Positions 1 to 8,405 of a stretch of DNA of 64,000 nucleotides are shown here, one piece after another; position 1 is the stretch's first letter; each line of letters starts with the position of its first letter. The stretch spans positions 186,001 through 250,000 of the forward strand of contig NZ_BMDR01000005.1 in NCBI RefSeq assembly GCF_014635885.1, in the 5' to 3' direction. A program made the position numbers and the translations under genes. This DNA comes from Acinetobacter vivianii. GTDB taxonomy: Bacteria; Pseudomonadota; Gammaproteobacteria; Pseudomonadales; Moraxellaceae. The notes beneath the pieces were generated by a model, which worked only from the letters and a program-made list of their open reading frames with translations, was not told the DNA's origin and did no database searches.

Positions 1-1078
1 AATCACAGCAGCTGATTGGGCGCAATTGCAAGTTGAAGTTGCAGAATCAAGCCTGAAAGATGCAATCGCAGTTGTAGGCCGTGTTAATAAAACTGATCAA
101 TTGGCTGTCAATGGTTTAACTTTAGAACGTGCTGAATTACAACAAGCATGGGCAGAAGTGTCACACCAAATCCAGCGCTTACGTGACAATGTTGAAACGG
201 CTGATCAAGAATTTGCATTGATTGCAGATAAAAATCATAAAGGTTTAATTGCACAAGCGACTTATGATTTGAATGAGCCTGTTGAAGCGCCGTTTATCAA
301 TACACGTCGTCCAAATATGGCAATCTTGCGTGAGCAAGGTGTCAACGGTCATGTTGAAATGGCTGCTGCATTTGACAAAGTTGGCTTCAATACTATCGAC
401 GTACACATGAGTGACTTGCTTGCAGGTCGTGTCAGCTTGAGCGACTTCGAAGGTTTAGTGGCGTGTGGTGGCTTCTCATACGGTGACGTGATGGGCGCTG
501 GCGGTGGCTGGGCGAAATCAGTATTGTTCAATGCAAAATTGCGTGATCAATTCGAACAGTTCTTCCATCGTGAGAGCACATTCAGCTTAGGCGTATGTAA
601 TGGCTGTCAAATGATGTCGCAACTTGCACCACTGATTCCAGGTGCAGAGCATTGGGGCCGTTTCCATCGTAATACGTCAGAAGTATTTGAAGCACGTGCT
701 GTTAACGTACGCGTAGAAAAATCAGTTTCAGTCTTGCTTGAAGATATGCAAGGTTCGATTTTACCTATCGCTGTTGCGCATGGTGAAGGTCGTCTAGTTG
801 CAACTGAACAGCAAATCGCTGCTTTAAATGCCGAGAACCAAGTGATCTTGCGTTATGTGGATAGCTTGGGTAATCCAACTCAGCATTATCCGTTGAACCC
901 GAATGGTTCACCTGAAGCGATTACAGGTCAAACTTCTAAAGATGGTCGTGCAACCGTAATGATGCCGCATCCAGAGCGTAACTTCCGTGCTTTACAGCAT
1001 TCTTGGAAGCCTGAAGACTGGGCTGAAGATGGTGCTTGGTTGCGTATGTTCCGTAACGCACGTAAATTTATTGGTTAA
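1..1078 (+). CDS. purL: Phosphoribosylformylglycinamidine synthase, C-terminal part (5' truncated)
   Basis: FGAM synthase converts FGAR, glutamine and ATP to FGAM in cytoplasmic purine synthesis. Only the last ~360 residues of a protein normally near 1,280-1,300 residues are present; the reading frame is open from base 2. The fragment is the end of the synthetase part plus the class I glutamine amidotransferase domain: the NTRRPNMAILREQG entry segment, the nucleophile region GVCNGCQMM (Cys codon at 596-598) and the late catalytic PHPERNFRA. It is followed by its own terminator. The family assignment is secure; only the left edge is missing. Confidence 0.97.
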   Translation, partial: ITAADWAQLQVEVAESSLKDAIAVVGRVNKTDQLAVNGLTLERAELQQAWAEVSHQIQRLRDNVETADQEFALIADKNHKGLIAQATYDLNEPVEAPFINTRRPNMAILREQGVNGHVEMAAAFDKVGFNTIDVHMSDLLAGRVSLSDFEGLVACGGFSYGDVMGAGGGWAKSVLFNAKLRDQFEQFFHRESTFSLGVCNGCQMMSQLAPLIPGAEHWGRFHRNTSEVFEARAVNVRVEKSVSVLLEDMQGSILPIAVAHGEGRLVATEQQIAALNAENQVILRYVDSLGNPTQHYPLNPNGSPEAITGQTSKDGRATVMMPHPERNFRALQHSWKPEDWAEDGAWLRMFRNARKFIG

Positions 1079-1090
1079 TTAAATTCATGC

Positions 1091-1116
1091 AATAAGCCAC
1101 CGTCAGGTGGCTTATT
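1091..1116 (+). terminator. Rho-independent terminator of purL
   Basis: An 11-bp perfect stem (AATAAGCCACC / GGTGGCTTATT) with a GTCA loop lies 12 bases after the purL stop. The tract after the stem is T-rich rather than a pure T run. Confidence 0.75.
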
Positions 1117-1153
1117 TAATTCAATATAAAATAATGATTAATGGACAAGAAAA

Positions 1154-2350
1154 ATGAAATCAAAAATCCATTTCCACGAATTCGCATTACTGATGGCATT
1201 ATTAATGTCCATTGTCTCTTTCTCGATTGATGCTGTTTTACCTGCATTAGGTGAAATTGGCCGAGTTTTTACCCTGCAAAATAGCAATCAGGCGCAGTGG
1301 GTCATCATTAGCATTTTTTCAGGAATGACCATAGGGCAACTGATTGCAGGGCCATTGTCTGATGCGATTGGAAGAAAACGGATTTTATTTACTGGCATTG
1401 TCATCTATTTCTTAGGAAGCTTGTTGTGCTATTCAACCCAAAGTTTTGAATGGTTCTTGGTCGGGCGTTTTATTCAGGGTGTGGGCGTTTCTGGGCCTTA
1501 TGTGGCCTCGATTTCCATTGTGCGGGATAAATACAGTGGTGCACAAATGGCACGTATCATGTCTTTGATCATGATGGTGTTTATGGTCGCACCTGCGATT
1601 GCACCCAGTTTGGGACAACTGATTATTCATTTCTTCGGTTGGCGCGATATTTTTGTGTTGTATATGGTCTATGCCATAGCTGTTGGAGCTTGGGTCGCTT
1701 TAAGGCTAGAAGAAACTTTAGTGCCTGAAAATCGTTTGCCGATGCGTGTACAAGCATTTAAAGATGGCTTTAAAGAAGTGGTGAGCAATAAAACCACCAT
1801 GAGTTATTTGCTATGTGCAGGTTTTTGTTTTGGCGGTTTTATTGGATATCTTGGAACTTCACAACAAATCTTTATGCAGCAATTTGGCAAAACAGGGCAG
1901 GAATTTAGTGCTTACTTTGCGCTATTAGCTGGCGTAATGGGGATTGCATCTTTTACCAATTCTAGAATTGTTATGAAATTTGGGATGCGCCCCATCTGTA
2001 TTTATGGCTTTCTTGGCCTGTGTTTAATTTCATTGTTGTTCCTCATCGTTCAGCTTGCCGGTATCGCCGTTTCATTCTGGATGTTTATGTTGTATGCCTG
2101 CATTTTGTTTTTATTGTTTGGAACACTGTTTGGCAATCTCAATGCGATTGCAATGGAACCGATGGGGCATGTGGCAGGTATGGCTTCGGCGATTATTGGG
2201 GCATCTTCATCCGTGCTGTCTTTAATTCTCGCTTCGATTATTGGGCAGCTTTATAACGGTACTTTGATTCCGATGACCAGTGGTTTTGTGATTTTGTGTG
2301 GTTTAGCATTTGCGATGACACTGTACGAGAAGAAAATAACTACCAAGTAA
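1154..2350 (+). CDS. MFS transporter, Bcr/CflA drug-resistance family
   Basis: A 398-residue inner-membrane permease with about 12 hydrophobic segments, the usual length for Bcr/CflA (DHA1) drug:H+ antiporters. The loop after TM2 carries the MFS motif A region GPLSDAIGRKRIL, and TM4-5 carries GRFIQGVGVSGPYVAS followed by VAPAIAPSLGQ, like the motif C region of drug exporters. By family it expels small toxic compounds using the proton gradient; the substrate cannot be read from sequence. It stands alone between two hairpins, so it is probably monocistronic. Confidence 0.9.
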   Translation: MKSKIHFHEFALLMALLMSIVSFSIDAVLPALGEIGRVFTLQNSNQAQWVIISIFSGMTIGQLIAGPLSDAIGRKRILFTGIVIYFLGSLLCYSTQSFEWFLVGRFIQGVGVSGPYVASISIVRDKYSGAQMARIMSLIMMVFMVAPAIAPSLGQLIIHFFGWRDIFVLYMVYAIAVGAWVALRLEETLVPENRLPMRVQAFKDGFKEVVSNKTTMSYLLCAGFCFGGFIGYLGTSQQIFMQQFGKTGQEFSAYFALLAGVMGIASFTNSRIVMKFGMRPICIYGFLGLCLISLLFLIVQLAGIAVSFWMFMLYACILFLLFGTLFGNLNAIAMEPMGHVAGMASAIIGASSSVLSLILASIIGQLYNGTLIPMTSGFVILCGLAFAMTLYEKKITTK

Positions 2351-2363
2351 TTGATATGAATCC

Positions 2364-2395
2364 TAGTCCAAAGTCTCTCTGAGAGATTTGGACTA
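2364..2395. terminator. Inverted repeat, probable terminator after the MFS gene
   Basis: TAGTCCAAA ... TTTGGACTA flanks a TCTCTC/GAGAGA inner stem, giving a long near-perfect hairpin just after the permease stop and before the convergent gene. No clear T run follows on the plus strand. Confidence 0.6.
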
Positions 2396-2437
2396 AGTAT
2401 AAAAAATAATTTTCATTTTTGTTCTAATCTTAGTTTA

Positions 2438-3358
2438 TTACGATTTCTTTCCTCTTCTTTTTATATATCGAGATCGTGCAACTTCTTTGTAATCTTTTAA
2501 AAGTTTTGGATTGCTTGCTATTAGTTTATCCATATTTTTTTTACCACCACGATATTCAGGATGTAGGTTTCTCATGTCAGTTACATTAACTTTTCGCTCT
2601 TTAGTACTTTTTACTGAGTAGATAAATGAAGCTGTTGGTTGTTTTTTCAATACTTCCTTAACATAGAGTGGAGTTGCAATATTTGTAAAAAAGAATTGAG
2701 TATCATAAGAAATAATACTATCTAATATCTCGTTAGGGAGTAATACAATTGCGCTGTGTACCTGTTCTTTTCCTAGAGGTACGTGAGGTAATTCAAATTT
2801 AGTTTTTTTCCAAACTTTGTCTTGTTCGCAAAAATAAAAGAAATTTTTTTTAGTAAGTTCTGTTGGAATATTGAGCTCTTTGCATTTTTCAAGTGTATAT
2901 TGAGCAAAATGCTTCATACAAATATTGGTAGTAATATCTGAAATAGTGTCTGCACCAATGCCTTCAGTAACCAAAATTAATTCTTCTAAATCCTCTAATA
3001 AACCAGTTTGAGCGGCTTTTGACTTTTTTAAAGAATGTAAAATCTTTTCAACTTTAATTTTTTTAGATCCTCTACCATTAAAACTTGCAGCTGAAAGACC
3101 TATACCTGTACATTTAGGTTCAGGAAAATGGTTGCATAATTCACTTGCTTTTTGATCATTACCATTTTTTAATGAAAGCATTAGTTCTTCCATAAAAATT
3201 CTTTGGGTAGATAAAGCTTTTTGACAATAGATGTTTTTAGACCAAGTTAGATAATAACTATCAATAAATAAGGGAGTATCTTTTTCAAGATTAATATCCA
3301 AAAAATCTATTCCAGCAGAGTTTGCTGGAATACCGAAGTGGTTTAAAAAAGTTTTCAT
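2438..3358 (-). CDS. AT-rich protein of unknown function, possible defence-type gene
   Basis: I do not recognise a named family. The predicted protein has 306 residues from the ATG at 3358; an ATG at 3400 in the same frame would add 14 hydrophobic residues but has no better ribosome site. Visible motifs are DTPLFID (residues 27-33), a glycine-rich GLSAASFNGRGSKK (87-100), GIGADTISDITTN (133-145) and a lysine/arginine-rich C-terminus ending RSRYIKRRGKKS. There is no signal peptide or membrane segment, so it is probably cytoplasmic. Base composition is clearly more AT-rich than neighbouring housekeeping genes and it is oriented against them, which suggests acquisition by transfer. My impression that these motifs recur in uncharacterised proteins of phage-defence regions is low-confidence memory. 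Confidence 0.7.
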   Translation of the reverse strand: MKTFLNHFGIPANSAGIDFLDINLEKDTPLFIDSYYLTWSKNIYCQKALSTQRIFMEELMLSLKNGNDQKASELCNHFPEPKCTGIGLSAASFNGRGSKKIKVEKILHSLKKSKAAQTGLLEDLEELILVTEGIGADTISDITTNICMKHFAQYTLEKCKELNIPTELTKKNFFYFCEQDKVWKKTKFELPHVPLGKEQVHSAIVLLPNEILDSIISYDTQFFFTNIATPLYVKEVLKKQPTASFIYSVKSTKERKVNVTDMRNLHPEYRGGKKNMDKLIASNPKLLKDYKEVARSRYIKRRGKKS

Positions 3359-3580
3359 AAAATCAACCGTATAAAAAATATTCAAAAATAAAAATACCAT
3401 TATTTCAAATAATTTTTATATAAATTCTATATTGGTGCGACACAACATGACGTATAATTTTTTCTAAAATAACCTTTAAATATCACTTTATTAACTTTCT
3501 CCTTTTATAAAATAAAATTCACATGTGGCCTATTTTTTGCTTCTCATATTTCAACAATAAATAAGATATGAGAGAGCAGC

Positions 3581-3712
3581 ATGATGAAAAATGAAAATTA
3601 TTTGAGAGCAAGCTATTCAAAAGACAAAGGCTGGTTTTGGTTTGGCTTAACTGTGCTTATTCAGCTGCTATTTATCATCGTGAGTTATCTCATCATCAAT
3701 ATTTCACTTTGA
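3581..3712 (+). CDS. Small single-span membrane protein (43 aa), hypothetical
   Basis: The ORF starts ATG-ATG after an AGAGAG stretch that could serve as ribosome binding site and encodes 43 residues: a short polar N-terminus (MMKNENYLRASYSKDKGW) and then one strongly hydrophobic helix ending in INISL. This is the architecture of small inner-membrane proteins. No function is recognised. It lies alone between the AT-rich gene and the NIF3-like gene. Moderate confidence that it is translated. Confidence 0.5.
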   Translation: MMKNENYLRASYSKDKGWFWFGLTVLIQLLFIIVSYLIINISL

Positions 3713-3771
3713 TTGTTCAGCTTTTATCACGCTATGATTGAATTCTCATTGATTTCGATTTGAGCCATTTT

Positions 3772-4089
3772 ATGATGTTAAAGCTGATTTATTACGTGCC
3801 TGAATCTCATCTGGAAGTTACCAAACAAGCAATCTTTGAAGCAGGTGCGGGTGGTATTGGAAACTATGAACATTGTGCTTGGCAAGTCAAAGGCATTGGG
3901 CAATTCAAGCCCGTTAAAGGTGCAAACCCTTTTTTAGGGCAATTGGATGAATTAGAGCAACTCGAAGAATGGCGAGTTGAAACCATTATTGCAGAAGATA
4001 AGGCCAGAGCTGTGGCAAAAGCTCTAAAGGCAAGTCATCCATATGAAGAGCCTGCCTTTGAGTTTATTCAGATTTTAGAGATTTATTGA
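3772..4089 (+). CDS. NIF3/CutA-like domain protein
   Basis: A protein of about 105 residues resembling the small ferredoxin-like domain inserted in YqfO/NIF3 proteins: it opens with KLIYYVPESHLEVTKQAIF, has GAGGIGNYEHCAWQ and ends with SHPYEEPAFEFIQI, all typical. Stand-alone versions are common in gammaproteobacteria; their role is not established. ATG 3772 (or 3775) is preferred over an in-frame TTG at 3760. Its last 7 bases overlap the convergent glycerate kinase gene. Confidence 0.85.
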   Translation: MMLKLIYYVPESHLEVTKQAIFEAGAGGIGNYEHCAWQVKGIGQFKPVKGANPFLGQLDELEQLEEWRVETIIAEDKARAVAKALKASHPYEEPAFEFIQILEIY

Positions 4090-5237
4090 GTTTGACTAGG
4101 TTTAATCATACTGGTCTGAATTAATCGGGCGATATCGGTTGTCCGTGCGCGAATCAGCTCTGCCGCATTTTGACAGGCTTCTTCTAGGCTGATTGGACCT
4201 GAAGTTAAAGAAAAGGCAGCCGTAATGCCGTGTTGATATAAAGCTTGATAGTTTTGTCCAAGCGTTCCTGCAATCACAATCACAGGAATATTAGCTGCTT
4301 GTGCTATTTGGGCGACCCCGAAGGGTGTTTTGCCATTCAAGGTCTGCTCATCAAACTTTCCTTCGCCTGTAATCACCCAATCCGCGCCTTGGATTTTGGT
4401 AGCAAGCTGATTCAGTTCCGCAATGACTTCGACTCCAGATCGAAACTCGGCCTTTAAATAAGTTTTTGCAGCAAAACCTAAGCCGCCCGCAGCGCCTGCA
4501 CCAACTTCATTGCGTCGATCAATGCCAAGCAATTGTGTTGTGACATCGGCAAAATATGACAATGCTTGATCCAGTTCAAGTACTTGACTTGGTGAAGCAC
4601 CTTTTTGCGGGCCAAAAATATGAGATGCACCATTTGGGCCGCAAAGTGGATTGGTTACATCAGCAGCCAATAAAAATTTGGTCTGTTGAATCCGTGGATC
4701 GAAATTTTCCAGAGTAATCCATGCCAAGTTTTGCAGGGCAAGACCACCAGCAGGCAATGATTGATGATCTACATCCAGAAACTTAGCGCCTAATGCAGAT
4801 AAAAGCCCCGTACCAGCATCATTGGTTGCGCTGCCACCCACAGTCAGTACAATTTCCTTTGCACCTGCATCCAAAGCAGCGAGGATCAGCTCACCAGTAC
4901 CAAAAGTACTGCTGATACATGCATCACGTTCTGAGGGATGCACCAACTGGATACCGCTGGCTTGTGCCATTTCAATGATGGCAATCTTTTCAGTCTCTAA
5001 CCAGCCCCATTTTGCTAGTACAGGTTGCCCAAGTGGGCCTTGTACTGCTTGTTCGCGCCATTGACCTGAACAAGCCGCTAAAACAGCTTCAATTGATCCT
5101 TCACCGCCATCTGCCATTGGGCAAGTGATGATTTCTGCATTAGGAAAAACCTGTTGCCAACCTAAAGCAATCGCTTCTGCAACATCATGTGCAGATAAGC
5201 TGTCTTTAAAAGAGTCTGGAGCAATGACGACTTTCAT
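4083..5237 (-). CDS. glxK: Glycerate kinase (GlxK/GarK family)
   Basis: Glycerate kinase phosphorylates D-glycerate with ATP, usually to 2-phosphoglycerate in this family, feeding glyoxylate/glycerate carbon into glycolysis. The 384-residue length fits. The N-terminus MKVVIAPDSFKDSLSA is the family hallmark, followed by CPMADGGEGS, TVGGSATNDAGTG and VITGEGKFDEQTL. No glyoxylate carboligase or tartronate reductase gene is nearby, so it is outside the usual glyoxylate operon. Family assignment is firm; the symbol (glxK versus garK) is a convention. Confidence 0.93.
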   Translation of the reverse strand: MKVVIAPDSFKDSLSAHDVAEAIALGWQQVFPNAEIITCPMADGGEGSIEAVLAACSGQWREQAVQGPLGQPVLAKWGWLETEKIAIIEMAQASGIQLVHPSERDACISSTFGTGELILAALDAGAKEIVLTVGGSATNDAGTGLLSALGAKFLDVDHQSLPAGGLALQNLAWITLENFDPRIQQTKFLLAADVTNPLCGPNGASHIFGPQKGASPSQVLELDQALSYFADVTTQLLGIDRRNEVGAGAAGGLGFAAKTYLKAEFRSGVEVIAELNQLATKIQGADWVITGEGKFDEQTLNGKTPFGVAQIAQAANIPVIVIAGTLGQNYQALYQHGITAAFSLTSGPISLEEACQNAAELIRARTTDIARLIQTSMIKPSQTQ

Positions 5238-5312
5238 ATTTTTGAAATTTAGTTTTAATCAGAATCGAGCTTAGACGGTCTATCCGTAAATATCTATATG
5301 GATACACAAAAT

Positions 5313-5348
5313 AAAAAACCACTTAACTTTTAGGCTAAGTGGTTTGTT
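5313..5348 (-). terminator. Terminator of the enoyl-CoA hydratase gene
   Basis: AAACCACTTA and TAAGTGGTTT form a 10-bp perfect stem; on the minus strand it is followed by TTTTTTATTTTG. It lies just downstream of the hydratase stop. Confidence 0.8.
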
Positions 5349-5367
5349 CGAATGATTAATGCAGTGA

Positions 5368-6168
5368 TTAATTGAACTGAGAAAAATCAGGTTTCCGCTT
5401 TTGCATAAAAGCTTGTACCGCTTCCATCATTTCTGGTGAGCGTACACGTTGCATGAAAATTTCAGCTTCATCATCAACACATGCAATGATATCTGTCAAG
5501 TCTTGCTTCATGAGTGCTTTAGTTTGTTTGATCGAAGCCAACGGTAATGCTGCTATATGTTGCGCTGTTTTTTGCGCTGTCGCATACACATCTTCAACCA
5601 CATCATTGACTAGATTTGCTTTTACCGCAGTCGCTACATCAAATTTTTTCGCTGTGAATAATAACTCGGCTGCTTTTTGATAACCGGCCTGTTTCACCAA
5701 TAAACGACTTGCTGCACCTTCTGGAGATAAACCAAGGCTGACAAATGGAATCTGGAACAGGGCAGTGTTGTCTGCAAATACCATATCTGCATGTAATAGA
5801 ATCGTGACACCAATTCCAATTGCAACACCTTTCACCGCAATAATGAGGGGCTTTGAAAAACGAGCAGCTGCTTTTAATAATACAAATGGAGGTTGATCGC
5901 CAGCTTTGCCTTCATGTGGCTTTTGAATAAAGCCCATAAAGTCTTTCATGTCATTACCCGCCGTAAAGTCTTGTTCTGCACCGCGGAAAATTACCACACG
6001 AACTTCTTTATTTGCATCGGCTTCATCCAAAGCTTTTGCGATCCAAAGATAAAGTTCGCCATAGAGTGCATTTTTTGCTTCTGAACGGTTAATGGCTAAG
6101 GTGAGTACGCCATCTTCTAAATTTGCTTGCAAATGTTGATGAGGTTGTTGAATACAGCTAAGTGTCAT
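5368..6168 (-). CDS. Enoyl-CoA hydratase/isomerase family protein
   Basis: A 266-residue crotonase-fold protein. Crotonase signatures are visible: the first oxyanion-hole region FTAGNDMKDFM, the second region KGVAIGIGVTILLHADMVFA, and FQIPFVSLGLSPEGAASRLL. Members hydrate or isomerise acyl-CoA thioesters; the GND rather than GAD/GGD pattern and the lack of neighbouring beta-oxidation genes leave the substrate open. A good AAGGATAG ribosome site precedes the ATG at 6168, and the gene has its own terminator. Confidence 0.88.
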   Translation of the reverse strand: MTLSCIQQPHQHLQANLEDGVLTLAINRSEAKNALYGELYLWIAKALDEADANKEVRVVIFRGAEQDFTAGNDMKDFMGFIQKPHEGKAGDQPPFVLLKAAARFSKPLIIAVKGVAIGIGVTILLHADMVFADNTALFQIPFVSLGLSPEGAASRLLVKQAGYQKAAELLFTAKKFDVATAVKANLVNDVVEDVYATAQKTAQHIAALPLASIKQTKALMKQDLTDIIACVDDEAEIFMQRVRSPEMMEAVQAFMQKRKPDFSQFN

Positions 6169-6245
6169 CGTACTATCCTTGCTTTAATCCAGATTGATTT
6201 TAAGTGCCCTCATTATGTCGCATATTTATTAGAATGGCGCAACTG

Positions 6246-6848
6246 ATGAGTTCACAAAAAAGTGAAATTAAGCCTATGTACACATTTGACTATCTTGTTT
6301 TTATTGGACGCTTCCAGCCATTTCATTTTGCACATATGCAAACCATTGAAATTGCATTACAAAAAAGTCAAAACGTGATCTTGGCTTTGGGATCGGCGCA
6401 ATCTGAACGGAATATCAAAAATCCTTTTCTGGCGGTTGAGCGTGAGCAAATGATCTTGTCGAACTTTTCTGAGCAAGATCAAAAGCGAATTCATTTTGTC
6501 CATGTGGTCGATGTCTATAACGATGAAAAATGGGTCAAACAGGTCAAAGACTTGGTCAATGGCGTGATTCAGCCAAATGCAAAAGTCGGTTTAATCGGTC
6601 ATTTCAAGGATGAATCTTCTTATTATTTACGTTTATTCCCTGAGTGGCAGATGGTGGAGCTGGATAGTTTGAAAGATTCTATTTCAGCAACACCAATGCG
6701 CGAAGCCTATTATCGTGGTGAGATTCAAACTGAGTTTTTCCCTGAAGGGACAATCCAGTTCTTGAGCGAATTTCAAAAATCGCCGATCTATCAGAAATTA
6801 CAGCAAAAATTTAAGGATAATGACCGTTCCAATATCGATGAATCTTGA
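6246..6848 (+). CDS. nadM: Nicotinamide-nucleotide adenylyltransferase, NadM family
   Basis: It transfers AMP from ATP to nicotinamide mononucleotide to form NAD in the amide (NMN) route. The cytidylyltransferase-like Rossmann domain starts at MYTFDYLVFIGRFQPFH with the HxGH-type motif FHFAH, and the C-terminal SISATPMR matches the ISxTxxR nucleotide motif. The Nudix domain fused to NadM in some bacteria is absent, since the protein ends about 35 residues after the motif. The start is uncertain: ATG at 6234, 6246 or 6276 are all in frame and none has a strong ribosome site; the conserved domain begins at 6276. Confidence 0.85.
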   Translation: MSSQKSEIKPMYTFDYLVFIGRFQPFHFAHMQTIEIALQKSQNVILALGSAQSERNIKNPFLAVEREQMILSNFSEQDQKRIHFVHVVDVYNDEKWVKQVKDLVNGVIQPNAKVGLIGHFKDESSYYLRLFPEWQMVELDSLKDSISATPMREAYYRGEIQTEFFPEGTIQFLSEFQKSPIYQKLQQKFKDNDRSNIDES

Positions 6849-6861
6849 GACAAAGGGAAGA

Positions 6862-7224
6862 TTAAGCATCTTCCCAAAAAATAATTCGATTTGAGAATGG
6901 ATCGGTGATACTCAGTTCCAAGGTTTCCCAATCGGTTTTCTCTACTTGAGGCTTGGCAAATTTATAGTCTTTTGCATCCAGTTCTGCATGAAGCAAACTG
7001 AGATTCTCCCAATAAATACGAATGGCACTATGTGGGCTGGCATCACCGAAATGCTCAGATAAATGAATGATGCAATCACCTTTGGAAATCTGTAGATAAA
7101 GCGGGAAGTTATCCCCAAAAGTATGTTGCCAATCGAGTTGGAAGCCCAAATAATCAAAGTAAAAGGATTGGGCGAGTTCCACATAAAAAATACGTAGAAT
7201 GGGGGTAATAGAGCCAGATTGCAT
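6862..7224 (-). CDS. VOC (glyoxalase/bleomycin-resistance) superfamily protein
   Basis: A protein of 120 residues with a VOC betaalphabetabetabeta pattern: an N-terminal ILRIFYVELAQSFYFDYLGF, a central LYLQISKGDCIIHLSEH and a C-terminal LELSITDPFSNRIIFWE. These are metal-binding dioxygenase, lyase or drug-sequestering folds; the specific reaction is unknown. The ATG at 7224 has a good AAGGA site 5-9 bases upstream; a longer in-frame start would overlap the CAP gene. It follows the CAP lipoprotein gene by 11 bases, so the two are probably co-transcribed. Confidence 0.83.
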   Translation of the reverse strand: MQSGSITPILRIFYVELAQSFYFDYLGFQLDWQHTFGDNFPLYLQISKGDCIIHLSEHFGDASPHSAIRIYWENLSLLHAELDAKDYKFAKPQVEKTDWETLELSITDPFSNRIIFWEDA

Positions 7225-7235
7225 GCTTATTCCTT

Positions 7236-7805
7236 TTATCGAACACCAAATTGTTGAGTCCAATAACTTTTTTGCTTTGCTGATTGATCAACTGTACAGG
7301 CTAGGGCGTAGTCTGTAAATTTTGGATGCATCAAATTGCGACAATGCACGGGGCTGGCCAGCCATGTGGCCATTACATCATTTAAATTTTTCTGCCCACG
7401 AGCCACATTTTCTCCACCGCCACGACCCTTGAACTGCGTTTGTTTTAAACGGCTTCTAAAATCTTGACCTGTGGCACTGATATGCCCAAGCGTACTGTGT
7501 TGCGCCATATCTTCGGCATGATCAAAGGCACTTTGATATAAATGATTGTTCCATGTCAGTGGCGCAACTGCAGGAAAATATTGCTCTCCGCATTGGCGTG
7601 GATGCTGACGAATTTCATTGATCGCCTTCAGAATCACCCGTTGATACGCAGGGTTTTGTATATCTTGGCAGCGTATCTCTGTCGCCATTTTCTGAATTTG
7701 TGGTGTTAAGGGAGGCTGTTCTTGGGATGTTATCGATGTATTCGAACTACATGCTGATACAAACGCAAGTAAGGGTAGTGATAGCAATACATGAAGATGA
7801 TTCAT
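7236..7805 (-). CDS. CAP/SCP domain lipoprotein (YkwD-like)
   Basis: A 189-residue lipoprotein: hydrophobic signal and lipobox ending VSAC at Cys19, then a CAP (SCP/PR1) domain with a conserved HAEDMAQHSTLGHIS segment, GGGENVARG and the MATWLASPVHCRNLMHP segment. CAP proteins are secreted or envelope-anchored and some bind or cleave lipids or peptidoglycan; the bacterial role is mostly unknown. It probably leads a two-gene unit with the VOC gene. Confidence 0.87.
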   Translation of the reverse strand: MNHLHVLLSLPLLAFVSACSSNTSITSQEQPPLTPQIQKMATEIRCQDIQNPAYQRVILKAINEIRQHPRQCGEQYFPAVAPLTWNNHLYQSAFDHAEDMAQHSTLGHISATGQDFRSRLKQTQFKGRGGGENVARGQKNLNDVMATWLASPVHCRNLMHPKFTDYALACTVDQSAKQKSYWTQQFGVR

Positions 7806-7881
7806 TTTAAATGTCTTTAGCTTATTCTTTTAATCTGTTTATCATACGCCAAGCGTAAAGCGAACAGCAATTTGCCTGAAC

Positions 7882-7910
7882 AAAAAAGCGAGCTTGAAAC
7901 TCGCTTTTTT
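7882..7910 (-). terminator. Bidirectional terminator between bcp and the CAP gene
   Basis: AAAAAAGCGAG / CTCGCTTTTTT is an 11-bp perfect stem with a 7-base loop and T runs on both strands. It would end the bcp transcript. Confidence 0.85.
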
Positions 7911-7924
7911 GTTACTTATTGGCA

Positions 7925-8386
7925 CTAAGCCGTTTGTAATGCTTTTAGGTCTTCTAGGACTTGTTCTGCATGTCCAGCAGCTTTAACTTTGCGATAGCTT
8001 TTTACTAACTGTTTATTATGGAAAATAAAAGTTGAGCGTTCAATGCCCATCACCTGTTTGCCATACATATTTTTTTCTTTAATCACGTCGAAATGTTTGC
8101 ACAGCACTTCTTCTTTGTCACTGATTAAATCGATGCTGAGTGCTTGTTTTTCTGTAAAGTTCTGATGTGCTTTAACTGAATCACGAGATACACCAATAAT
8201 TTGGCAGTTTAAGGCGTCAAATTGATCTTTCAAGCAAGAAAAGCCTACCGCCTGAGTGGTACAACCTGGGGTTGAATCTTTTGGGTAGAAATAGAGCACC
8301 AACCATTCACTGCTGATTTCAGCAAGGTTGATTTCACCTTGAGTGGTTGGGAAAACATGATTGGGTAATTGAATATTCTCAGACAT
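7925..8386 (-). CDS. bcp: Thioredoxin-dependent peroxiredoxin, Bcp/PrxQ family
   Basis: A cytoplasmic thiol peroxidase of 153 residues that reduces H2O2 and organic hydroperoxides. The peroxidatic site is FYPKDSTPGCTTQ (Cys42). The resolving cysteine found five residues later in many Bcp proteins is replaced by Val47; the next cysteine is Cys51, so the disulfide chemistry may differ. The gene follows the PP-loop ATPase gene by 19 bases and probably shares its transcript. Confidence 0.93.
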   Translation of the reverse strand: MSENIQLPNHVFPTTQGEINLAEISSEWLVLYFYPKDSTPGCTTQAVGFSCLKDQFDALNCQIIGVSRDSVKAHQNFTEKQALSIDLISDKEEVLCKHFDVIKEKNMYGKQVMGIERSTFIFHNKQLVKSYRKVKAAGHAEQVLEDLKALQTA

Positions 8387-8405
8387 TGTTCATCCTTCGA
8401 TAAAA

